NCBI GenBank assembly: GCA_045543455.1
Contig: JAZQMK010000017.1
Location: 1 to 17,350 of the forward strand
Direction of reading: 5' to 3'
DNA: 17,350 nt
Origin: SIG291 sp045543455
Lineage (GTDB): Bacteria > Bacillota > Clostridia > Lachnospirales > Lachnospiraceae
Under the pieces are notes generated by a model. The model had not been told where the DNA came from, made no database searches, and worked only from the letters and a program-made list of their open reading frames with translations. The position numbers were made by a program, and so were the translations under genes. This document shows, piece after piece, positions 6,705 through 13,708 of this stretch. Every line of letters starts with the position of its first letter. The stretch's first letter is position 1.

Positions 6705-8069
6705 GGGACGATATTATTCAATAAGTATGAAGTAATTTCACAGCTCGGGCACGGAGCTTCTTCAGTTATCTATCTGGTTAAGAATATCAGGCTGAATGTT
6801 AATCGTGCAATCAAAAGAATGGATAAGAGTCATCATCTGTACAGTCGCTTTGCTACAGAGGCTCATATTCTTAAAAGTCTTAATTATCCAAGTATCCCCA
6901 TAATATACGATATAGAAGAAGATGATGAATATTTTTATATTATAGAGGAATATATACAAGGAGTTTCTTTAGCTTCAATTATTAATAATCACAAAAGTTT
7001 ACCTATTAGCACAATATATGAATATGCAAAGCAGATATGTGAGACCCTGCTTTATATGCATCAGCTTAAGCCTATTGGTATATTGCATCTTGATTTAAAA
7101 CCGGACAATATTATTATTACTGATGGCAAAATTAAATTAATCGATTATGGCAACGCGATTGTATCTAAGACGAAGGTTGATGAATGCATAGGAAGTAAAG
7201 GCTTTGCGGCACCGGAGCAGTATGAAAGTGGTGTACTGACGCCTGCTGCGGATATATATAGTGTAGGTGCAGTGCTTCTTTACATGGCAACGGGAACATT
7301 TGCAAAAGAAAATATTTATAATGTTTCATCAGGTGTATTACAAAATATTATTGACAAATGTATGAAACATAATCCACAAGAAAGATATGAAAATATTTCA
7401 AGCCTTTTAAATGAGCTTGAAAAAATAAAAATAACGGCTGATTTATCTCAATTTATTAATTTTGTGGGAACTAAAAGCGGCATTGGCGTAACTCACGCCG
7501 GACTTATGTTTTGCTCATACCTTGCAAGAAAGGGCTACAAATGCATATATCAGGAAATGAACTCAAAAAGAGATGTTATTAAGATGATTAATGCAGCAGA
7601 TAATGTAAAATTTAAAAAAGGAGTGTACAAGATTGAAAATTGTAGCATTATGCCATATTCGGACAATGTGATATCAGAAGAATGGATGGGAAAATATGAT
7701 TTTATTGTCAGAGATTACGGTTGGTGCAAAGATTTTTCAGTGCCTGTTTATGATGGGATGACTGTAGTTGTAGGTGGTGGAAAGGATTATGAACTAGATG
7801 ACACCATAGAGGCCTATAAGCAGATACTTTCTAATAATAAAGGTATTGCTCTTATTAATTTTACTCAGGCAGGAAGGTTTGTAAGAAAATTTTTTGAGAA
7901 AAAATTACAGAGTTTTTACAGGCTTAATTATGTGGCTGATCCTTTTTCAAAAAGTAAGGAGGCAGATGTTGTTTTTGGAATAATAACTAAAAAGTATTTG
8001 GAAAAAGAGAGATTCTATGAGAAAAAAGGCAGAAACAAAAATAATAGGCGTGATGGGAACTCAGGCTAG
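6705..8069 (+). CDS. Ser/Thr protein kinase fused to a degenerate MinD/CpaE-like domain; start codon unresolved
   Basis: The first ATG in frame is at 6819, but the frame is open back to 6705, after a TAA at 6702. This upstream part reads NKYEVISQLGHGASSVIYL, then the invariant ATP lysine in RAIKRM, so it is a genuine kinase N-lobe. No ATG, GTG or TTG lies there; ATA at 6711 or ACG at 6708 would be needed. In numbering from 6819: HLDLKPDN (90-97, Leu in place of the HRD Arg, catalytic Asp92), DYG (109-111, in place of DFG), APE (131-133), kinase end about 205. No transmembrane or PASTA part follows, so it is cytosolic. From 212 to about 405 lies a P-loop-like domain opening INFVGTKSGIGVTHAGLMF. 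It keeps the first lysine of a deviant Walker A, but the second is Val, as if ATP binding were lost. The last 17 codons overlap the next gene. Confidence 0.8.
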   Translation, partial: GTILFNKYEVISQLGHGASSVIYLVKNIRLNVNRAIKRMDKSHHLYSRFATEAHILKSLNYPSIPIIYDIEEDDEYFYIIEEYIQGVSLASIINNHKSLPISTIYEYAKQICETLLYMHQLKPIGILHLDLKPDNIIITDGKIKLIDYGNAIVSKTKVDECIGSKGFAAPEQYESGVLTPAADIYSVGAVLLYMATGTFAKENIYNVSSGVLQNIIDKCMKHNPQERYENISSLLNELEKIKITADLSQFINFVGTKSGIGVTHAGLMFCSYLARKGYKCIYQEMNSKRDVIKMINAADNVKFKKGVYKIENCSIMPYSDNVISEEWMGKYDFIVRDYGWCKDFSVPVYDGMTVVVGGGKDYELDDTIEAYKQILSNNKGIALINFTQAGRFVRKFFEKKLQSFYRLNYVADPFSKSKEADVVFGIITKKYLEKERFYEKKGRNKNNRRDGNSG

Positions 8070-8580
8070 AGTTGGAACAACCAGTCTTACCATTATGCTG
8101 GCAAACTATTTAACAAATGTGTGTGGGAAAAATGTTGCCCTGCTCGAATATGGCAACAAATCGGATGTAAAATGGTTAAAGAATAATGGAAATACTTTTA
8201 AACTTAAGGGAATTAATTTTTTTACCAACACTTTTGCTGATAAAATTCCAGAGCTTATTGCAAAGGGCTTTGACTACATAGTAATAGATTTTTCAAGTGA
8301 TTATTATAAGGCAAGAAGCGAATTCTTAAGATGTCATAAACAAATAGTTATAGGTGACGTAAATGATTGGAATGTGGTTAATTATCACAAGTTTATTGAA
8401 AGAACCGGACCGGAGTGTAATGTGGAAAAATGGAAGTATACGGCTGTGTTTGGAATGAAGGACAGTAAGCTTTACTTAGAAACAAAGAATAAAATTACGG
8501 TGCACGGAATACCTTTTAACCCGCATATGTTAAAGATACCGCATAACAGTCTTCAATTGATGGAAGAGTTACTTAAGTAA
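8017..8580 (+). CDS. MinD/CpaE (TadZ)-like protein with an atypical P-loop
   Basis: This cytosolic protein of 187 residues opens with KIIGVMGTQARVGTTSLTIMLANYL, the beta-1/P-loop/helix-1 start of the ParA/MinD superfamily. The KGGxGKT motif is altered: Gln-Ala-Arg replaces Lys-Gly-Gly, and Thr replaces the P-loop Lys, a change also known in CpaE/TadZ proteins. A Walker B-like strand reads FDYIVIDFSSD, at about residue 90. The ATG at 8017 lies within the end of the kinase gene, a 53-base overlap in another frame, and a start at 8052 would cut off beta-1. It resembles the C-terminal half of the kinase, so the two may be relatives that pair with each other. Pairing is inferred. TadZ-type proteins place secretion or pilus machinery at cell poles, but no such machinery is encoded nearby. 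A terminator follows. Confidence 0.72.
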   Translation: MRKKAETKIIGVMGTQARVGTTSLTIMLANYLTNVCGKNVALLEYGNKSDVKWLKNNGNTFKLKGINFFTNTFADKIPELIAKGFDYIVIDFSSDYYKARSEFLRCHKQIVIGDVNDWNVVNYHKFIERTGPECNVEKWKYTAVFGMKDSKLYLETKNKITVHGIPFNPHMLKIPHNSLQLMEELLK

Positions 8581-8582
8581 TC

Positions 8583-8645
8583 TTCATCTAATAATATATC
8601 ACAAACGACATAACAGATTCAGATAAGGTTCCCTCTTTAGATGAA
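8583..8645. repeat. Inverted repeat TTCATCTAA / TTAGATGAA after the ParA-like gene
   Basis: TTCATCTAA (8583-8591) and TTAGATGAA (8637-8645) are exact complements with 45 bases between them. It starts 3 bases after the stop codon and ends just before the terminator, so it would draw the 3' end of the transcript into a long hairpin. No protein-coding frame is evident in the loop. Confidence 0.4.
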
Positions 8646-8653
8646 TTTACATT

Positions 8654-8690
8654 GGGCTGTCTTTTGAAAAGATGGCCCTTTTTTGTTTTT
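8654..8690 (+). terminator. Rho-independent terminator of the kinase/ParA-like operon
   Basis: GGGCTGTCTT (8654-8663) pairs with AAGATGGCCC (8669-8678) as a 10-bp stem with two G-T pairs, around a 5-base loop. A T run (8679-8684, continuing 8686-8690) follows. Confidence 0.88.
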
Positions 8691-8717
8691 GACTTAATCC
8701 TAAGTAGGTGGTATAAT
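8689..8717 (+). promoter_or_regulatory. Strong sigma-A promoter of the cell-wall/TsaC operon
   Basis: TTGACT (8689-8694) and TATAAT (8712-8717) are separated by 17 bases. The -35 overlaps the T run of the preceding terminator, so the operons abut. The leader to the ATG at 8757 is about 30 bases. No further convincing promoter is seen until after 15305, so this one may serve all eight genes. Confidence 0.88.
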
Positions 8718-8756
8718 AAAGTGATTAACTAGGTCATCTTGAATTGGAGGATTAAA

Positions 8757-10520
8757 ATGTCTGAGAACAGTAATAAATATAAAGCTATTCATTTAACCAT
8801 AAGCAATATACTATTTCCTATTTTAGGAATTGTTGCAGCAGTGGTATTGATTCTTATATTATTTAAAAAAGAAGGAATGGATTTTAAGGGAATAAATCTT
8901 ACTACAGACGGCAATACGGCTAAGGTGGATTTAAGAACTTATTTTAAAGTAGAAGATGATGAAATTCCTGTTATTTTAAACGGTTTGGCAAGAGAACTTA
9001 CAGCCATTAATGTTAATGACAGATGGTATATTTTACAGGCTGATGTTGCCACATATCTTAATGACAGATTTTATTATGATAAGACACATAAAGCGATTTT
9101 ATATACAACAGAGAACACAACCTACAAATATGTGCCAAATGAGACAAGCTATACTAATATGAGTACAGGTGAAAAGACAGAGCTTGGTTATGTGGCGGTA
9201 TATAAGGATGATGACGGCATATATATTGATTTAGAGCATGCAAAAAGCATAAGACAGTCCTTTGATTATAGGATTGAAGAGTCACCTTCAAGAGTTGTAA
9301 TTAAGACAGCATTTGGTTCTTCAGGAAAAATATGGGCAAATGCGGCAACAGCCAATGACAATATTGCAATAAGAGAAAAAGAAGGTATTAACAGCAAGGT
9401 TGTTGATACGCTTACAAAAGGTGAAGTGGTATATGTTATATCAAGTACAGATATGTTTACACAGGTAGTAAAAGAAAATGGGTGCTATGGATATTTATAT
9501 ACATCTGATATAACACTTATGCCGGAACATAACGGCTATGCATGGCTTAATGATCCAGAATACAGTAGTATTAAAAAAGACCACAACATTTCTTTAGCAT
9601 GGTATCAGCCTGCTAACGGTGATGATATTGAAAAGATGCTTGCAGGTACAAATGTTAATACAATAGCTCCAACTTGGTATCAGGTAAAGGATATTAATGG
9701 TAATGTAACCTCAGGTGCAAGCAAAGCATTTGTGGATAAAATGCACGCTAAGGGAATTGAGGTGTGGCCACTTATATCAGATTTCCCAATAAGCACAACC
9801 ACAGAAGAATTTCTTTCTAATATCAATGCCAGAAAGAAAGTAATTGACAGACTTATTAGTGATGCTAAGAAAAATGGATATGACGGTCTTAACATAGACT
9901 TCGAATATATAAAATATGGTGGTGCAAGACACTATACACAGTTCTTACGTGAATTGTCAATTCAGTGTAGAGCTAATAATATTGTATTATCAACAGATAA
10001 TTATGTTCCTATGAATTTTAATAATTACTACAATCGTACAGAACAGGGAAAAGTAGTGGATTATGTAGTTATTATGGGATATGATGAGCATACTTCAGGA
10101 AGTACGGTAGCTGGTTCAGTTGCATCATTACCTTATGTTGAAAATGGTATTGTAAAGACTATGGAGCAAGTATCAAGCAATAAGATTATTAATGGTATGC
10201 CATTCTATACCAGAATTTGGAGAGAAAAGGCAGACGGTACTTCTGAAAAACCGGAAATCTATAGTACTACAGGTATGGAAGCAACAATGTATACTGTTAA
10301 CAGCTATCAGTCAACAATTATATGGGATGAAGAAAAAGGACAGTATTACGCTACTTATAAGGCTGGTAATTACAATTATAAGGTATGGATAGAGGATGCT
10401 AAATCCATAGAAGCTAAGATGAAATTAGCTAAGAATAAGGGCATAACTAATTTTGCATATTGGAGACTTGGAATGGAAGATTCTTCTGTTTGGCCAGTCA
10501 TAGATCAGTATATGAAGTAA
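8757..10520 (+). CDS. Membrane-anchored glycoside hydrolase family 18 protein with SH3 domain (SleL/YdhD-like)
   Basis: This 587-residue enzyme probably cleaves N-acetylglucosamine bonds in peptidoglycan, as SleL/YdhD-type GH18 enzymes do in spore cortex. GGAGG at 8746-8750 decides the ATG at 8757 over a TTG at 8739. Order of parts: a membrane anchor at about 14-36 without a signal cleavage site, so the rest is outside the cell; a domain at about 50-185 resembling the copper amine oxidase N-terminal type (YILQADVATYLNDRFYYD); a bacterial SH3 domain at about 193-255; and the GH18 barrel at about 275-587. The barrel carries DGLNIDFE (376-383), the DxxDxDxE site with Asn replacing the first inner Asp, as is common in this subfamily, and the acid Glu383. 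A CwlD-like amidase follows 33 bases later. There is no LysM repeat, unlike classic SleL. Confidence 0.9.
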   Translation: MSENSNKYKAIHLTISNILFPILGIVAAVVLILILFKKEGMDFKGINLTTDGNTAKVDLRTYFKVEDDEIPVILNGLARELTAINVNDRWYILQADVATYLNDRFYYDKTHKAILYTTENTTYKYVPNETSYTNMSTGEKTELGYVAVYKDDDGIYIDLEHAKSIRQSFDYRIEESPSRVVIKTAFGSSGKIWANAATANDNIAIREKEGINSKVVDTLTKGEVVYVISSTDMFTQVVKENGCYGYLYTSDITLMPEHNGYAWLNDPEYSSIKKDHNISLAWYQPANGDDIEKMLAGTNVNTIAPTWYQVKDINGNVTSGASKAFVDKMHAKGIEVWPLISDFPISTTTEEFLSNINARKKVIDRLISDAKKNGYDGLNIDFEYIKYGGARHYTQFLRELSIQCRANNIVLSTDNYVPMNFNNYYNRTEQGKVVDYVVIMGYDEHTSGSTVAGSVASLPYVENGIVKTMEQVSSNKIINGMPFYTRIWREKADGTSEKPEIYSTTGMEATMYTVNSYQSTIIWDEEKGQYYATYKAGNYNYKVWIEDAKSIEAKMKLAKNKGITNFAYWRLGMEDSSVWPVIDQYMK

Positions 10521-10553
10521 TAGAATGTATAAAATACATTTTAGAGGTGCGAT

Positions 10554-11252
10554 ATGCGTAAAAAGGCCATTGAGATTATTATGGTTGCACTTATGTTTAT
10601 ATCAATTGGAAGTAGCGTAGGTTATGTACTTCCTAAGAAAGCAGCTTCAAATACTGTTAATAATACAGTTAAAGAGACAATAGTTATTGATGCAGGACAC
10701 GGTGGTATAGACCCCGGAAAGGTCGGTATTAATAACGCATTGGAGAAAGATATTAATCTTAAGATAGCATTGATGCTTAAAGATATTCTTACAGAAAAAG
10801 GTTATAATGTTGTTCTTACAAGAGACGGAGATTACGGTCTTTATGGAGAAAATGATTCTAATAAGAAAAATGTGGATATGAAAAAAAGATGCGAGATTAT
10901 TTCTAAAGCTAATCCTAGTTTGGTTGTCAGTATCCATCAAAACAGCTTTAGTGATGAAAAAGTAAAAGGGGCGCAGGTGTTTTATTATAAGCATTCAGAT
11001 AAAGGAGAAAAGCTTGCAGCCACTATCCAAAAGAGTCTGTGCGAAAATATTAATAATGGCAATACAAGAACCCATAAAAGTAATGACAACTATTATCTTT
11101 TATTAAATACAAAATGCCCTACAGTTATAGTAGAATGTGGCTTTTTAAGTAATTGGGAAGAAGCTACACTTTTGTTGACAGATGAATATGGGCAACAGAT
11201 TGCAAATGCAGTAGGAATGGGAATTATACAGTTTTTACAAGAGGCAGAATAA
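10554..11252 (+). CDS. N-acetylmuramoyl-L-alanine amidase, Amidase_3 (CwlD-like)
   Basis: This zinc enzyme removes peptide side chains from muramic acid. The 232-residue length equals that of CwlD (237 in B. subtilis), which makes muramic-delta-lactam in spore cortex; the closeness to CwlD rather than to other Amidase_3 enzymes is inferred. The start follows GAGGTG. A membrane or signal segment covers 5-27 (IEIIMVALMFISIG). The zinc ligands are visible as His49 in DAGHGG, Glu64 in ALEKD and His128 in SIHQN, with the catalytic Glu194 in VECGFLSN. There are no cell-wall-binding repeats. It shares an operon with the GH18 enzyme upstream, and the tsaC-like gene starts one base after its stop. Confidence 0.9.
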   Translation: MRKKAIEIIMVALMFISIGSSVGYVLPKKAASNTVNNTVKETIVIDAGHGGIDPGKVGINNALEKDINLKIALMLKDILTEKGYNVVLTRDGDYGLYGENDSNKKNVDMKKRCEIISKANPSLVVSIHQNSFSDEKVKGAQVFYYKHSDKGEKLAATIQKSLCENINNGNTRTHKSNDNYYLLLNTKCPTVIVECGFLSNWEEATLLLTDEYGQQIANAVGMGIIQFLQEAE

Positions 11253-11253
11253 G

Positions 11254-12303
11254 ATGGAAACTATACTTAAAAAAGTAGATGCAAACAATATAGATATGAC
11301 TATTATTGATGAAGCATCAGATATACTTAAAAAAGAAGGCTTAGTGGCATTCCCTACAGAGACAGTATACGGGCTTGGAGCCAATGCCCTTTCCTTAGAA
11401 GGTGCACAAAAAATATACACAGCTAAGGGAAGACCGTCGGATAATCCGCTTATAATTCATATAGGCAAATTTGAAGATGTGAAGGTACTGGCCAGTCAGA
11501 TTCCTGACAGTGCGGTACAGTTGGCAAAACATTTTTGGCCGGGGCCACTTACAATGATTTTAAAGAAAAATGATATTGTGCCAACCACAACAACAGGTGG
11601 TCTTGGCACAGTAGCCATAAGAATGCCGTCTAATAAGGTGGCTCTTGAGCTTATTAATCATTCGGGAATATATATTGCAGCACCAAGTGCCAATACATCA
11701 GGACGCCCAAGTCCCACAAAGGCACAGCACGTATATGAAGATCTTAATGGAAAAATTGATATGATTATAGATGGTGGTGACGGTGAAATAGGTCTTGAAT
11801 CAACTATAATCGACCTTAGCGAAGATGTGCCTACGATTTTACGACCAGGCGCAATTACAAAGGCTATGTTAGAAGCGGTTATTGGACCTGTAGAGCTTGA
11901 TAAAGCCTTAGAAAATAAGGATGATACAATAAGACCTAAAGCGCCGGGCATGAAATACAGACATTATGCTCCCAAAGGTAACCTTTGCATAGTAGAAGGA
12001 AATAAGGAAGAAGTAATAGCATATATTAATGAACAGACCCAGTTAAATAAAGCAAATGGTTATAAGGTTGCAGTAATGGCAACCAGTGAAAATGCCCATT
12101 TGTACAAGGCTGACTATGTTTATGATTTAGGAAGCAGAGCCTATGAAGCACAGGTAGCAAAGCATTTATATGATGCATTAAGAAGATTTGATGGTCTTGA
12201 TATGGATTTTATTTATTCAGAAAGCTTTGATAACCACAATGTGGGACAGGCTATTATGAACAGGCTTATAAAGGCAGCAGGACATAATATCATAAGATTG
12301 TAA
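11254..12303 (+). CDS. tsaC: L-threonylcarbamoyladenylate synthase, Sua5-type
   Basis: It makes threonylcarbamoyl-AMP from threonine, bicarbonate and ATP, the first step of the tRNA t6A37 modification. The protein has 349 residues: a YrdC domain at about 15-215 plus a C-terminal Sua5 extension at about 230-349, as in Bacillus YwlC. Motifs include AFPTETVYGLGANA (32-45), the KxR signature AKGRPSDNPL (57-66), PGPLTMILKK and APSANTSGRPSPT. GMKYRHYAPKGNL begins the Sua5 part. The gene starts one base after the amidase stop, with little room for a ribosome binding site, suggesting translational coupling. Confidence 0.95.
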   Translation: METILKKVDANNIDMTIIDEASDILKKEGLVAFPTETVYGLGANALSLEGAQKIYTAKGRPSDNPLIIHIGKFEDVKVLASQIPDSAVQLAKHFWPGPLTMILKKNDIVPTTTTGGLGTVAIRMPSNKVALELINHSGIYIAAPSANTSGRPSPTKAQHVYEDLNGKIDMIIDGGDGEIGLESTIIDLSEDVPTILRPGAITKAMLEAVIGPVELDKALENKDDTIRPKAPGMKYRHYAPKGNLCIVEGNKEEVIAYINEQTQLNKANGYKVAVMATSENAHLYKADYVYDLGSRAYEAQVAKHLYDALRRFDGLDMDFIYSESFDNHNVGQAIMNRLIKAAGHNIIRL

Positions 12304-12314
12304 AAGAGGATTAT

Positions 12315-12767
12315 ATGAGTACAAAATATAAAAAAATAATATTTGTATGTCGTGATAATATCTATCTAAGTCCTATGGCAGAGATATATTTTAAAAATAT
12401 CAATAACAGAATAGAAGTTGTTTCAAAAGGCACGGTAGTAATGTTTATGGAGCCTTACAGTGTCAGAGTTGAAAATATGCTTAGGGAAAATGGCCTTGAG
12501 GTAGAGGAAGGTATGTATTCAATGCAGCTTATGGATACCGATTTTGGAAGAGATGTATTGGTTCTTACAGTAAGCGAGAAGATAAAATTAGACATATATG
12601 ATGAATTTTTGAATGCCATAAATGTATATACCATATCAGAATATGTTGGTGAAGAAGAAGATATTATGGACCCTTATGGCAAGGATGATGAAGCTTATAA
12701 AGAATGCTTCAGTCAGATGAGAAGATTATTACTAAAGGTAAGTGAAAAAATTAAACAGGAGGATTAA
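12315..12767 (+). CDS. Low-molecular-weight protein tyrosine phosphatase-like protein with altered P-loop
   Basis: Active LMW-PTPs hydrolyse phosphotyrosine or phosphoarginine through CX5R(S/T)P. Here the loop reads FVCRDNIYLSPMAE: Cys12 is present, but position 18 is Leu, not the phosphate-binding Arg. The DP motif of the general acid remains (IMDPYGKDD). The 150 residues have the usual fold length, and KGTVVMFMEPYSVRVENMLRENG matches the helix region of the family. The ATG at 12315 follows AAAGAGG. Position between tsaC and rpiB matches YwlE in Bacillus. The protein is most likely catalytically weak or dead, but could bind phosphorylated partners. A sequencing error is unlikely, as the frame is clean. 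Confidence 0.82.
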   Translation: MSTKYKKIIFVCRDNIYLSPMAEIYFKNINNRIEVVSKGTVVMFMEPYSVRVENMLRENGLEVEEGMYSMQLMDTDFGRDVLVLTVSEKIKLDIYDEFLNAINVYTISEYVGEEEDIMDPYGKDDEAYKECFSQMRRLLLKVSEKIKQED

Positions 12768-12769
12768 AA

Positions 12770-13198
12770 ATGATAGCATTAGCATGTGACCACGGTGGAT
12801 TTGAATTAAAGGAAGAGATTAAGGCATATTTAGAAAAGAAAGGATATGAGTACAAGGATTTTGGCTGCTATAACACAGAGTCCTGTGATTATCCTGATTT
12901 TGGCCAGGCAGCAGCTTATGCAGTGGCAAACGGACAATGTGAAAAAGGTATTTTAATATGTGGTACAGGAATAGGTATGTCTATTGTTGCTAATAAGGTA
13001 AAGGGCGTGCGTTGTGCACTTCTTTCAGATGTATTTAGTGCGGAAGCTACAAGAGAGCATAATGACACAAATATGATGGCGCTAGGTGCAAGAGTTACAG
13101 GACCAGGCCTTGCCATAAAATTAGTTGAAACATGGCTTTCAACACCATTTTCAAATGATGCAAGACACATAAGAAGAATTGAAAAGATTGAACAATAG
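12770..13198 (+). CDS. rpiB: Ribose-5-phosphate isomerase B
   Basis: It interconverts ribose 5-phosphate and ribulose 5-phosphate in the pentose phosphate pathway; close relatives can act on other sugar phosphates. At 142 residues it is family-sized. Visible motifs are CDHGG at 6-10, ESCDYPDF at 37-44, and the catalytic Cys64 with its loop ICGTGIGMS (63-71). The arginines in ARHIRR near the end can bind phosphate. A full AGGAGG precedes the ATG, two bases after the previous stop. It follows tsaC and the LMW-PTP-like gene, an order that echoes the ywl region of Bacillus. Confidence 0.95.
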   Translation: MIALACDHGGFELKEEIKAYLEKKGYEYKDFGCYNTESCDYPDFGQAAAYAVANGQCEKGILICGTGIGMSIVANKVKGVRCALLSDVFSAEATREHNDTNMMALGARVTGPGLAIKLVETWLSTPFSNDARHIRRIEKIEQ

Positions 13199-13208
13199 TG
13201 AGGCTTAT

Positions 13209-13700
13209 ATGAGTTTAAATCAAAAACGTGAAGATTATATTACCTGGGATGAGTATTTTATGGGAGTTGCAAAGCTTTCTGGAATGAGATCAAAGGATCC
13301 AAATACTCAGGTTGGCTGTTGTATAGTAAGTAAAGATAATAAGATTTTGTCTATGGGATATAACGGACTGCCAAGAGGTTGTTCAGATGATGAATTTCCG
13401 TGGTGCAGAGAGGGAGAGCCTCTTGATAACAAATATTTTTACTCTACACACAGCGAATTAAATGCAATACTTAATTACAAGGGGACACAATTAGAAGGTT
13501 CTAAACTTTATGTGTCATTATTTCCTTGTAATGAATGTGCAAAGGCTATAATTCAATCAGGCATTGCAACTATTATTTATGAGGACGATAAGTATGCAAA
13601 TACACCATCCGTAATTGCTTCAAAGCGTATGCTTGATGCAGCAGGTGTAAGATATTATCAGTATAATCATACAGGTAGACAGGTACAGATAAATTTATAG
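13209..13700 (+). CDS. dCMP deaminase (ComEB-like)
   Basis: It converts dCMP to dUMP, feeding dTMP synthesis. I start it at the ATG at 13209, which has GAGG (13200-13203) five bases upstream, giving 163 residues. A longer TTG-start reading from 13179 would overlap rpiB by 20 bases and has no site. The zinc motif is complete: His81-x-Glu83 in THSELNAI, and Cys107 and Cys110 in PCNEC. Downstream NTQVGCCIV and YNGLPRGCS are family landmarks of the deoxycytidylate deaminases. Bacillus comEB is a late-competence-operon gene, but no competence genes are near here. Confidence 0.92.
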   Translation: MSLNQKREDYITWDEYFMGVAKLSGMRSKDPNTQVGCCIVSKDNKILSMGYNGLPRGCSDDEFPWCREGEPLDNKYFYSTHSELNAILNYKGTQLEGSKLYVSLFPCNECAKAIIQSGIATIIYEDDKYANTPSVIASKRMLDAAGVRYYQYNHTGRQVQINL

Positions 13701-13708
13701 AGGTAGAT

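Noticed and set aside
6819..8069. Kinase start at the first ATG, 6819
   Set aside because: It would remove the glycine loop and ATP lysine, which are encoded in the same frame just upstream.
10647..10994. Minus-strand frame of 115 codons inside the amidase gene
   Set aside because: It is opposite an intact CwlD-like coding sequence and shows no known protein features.
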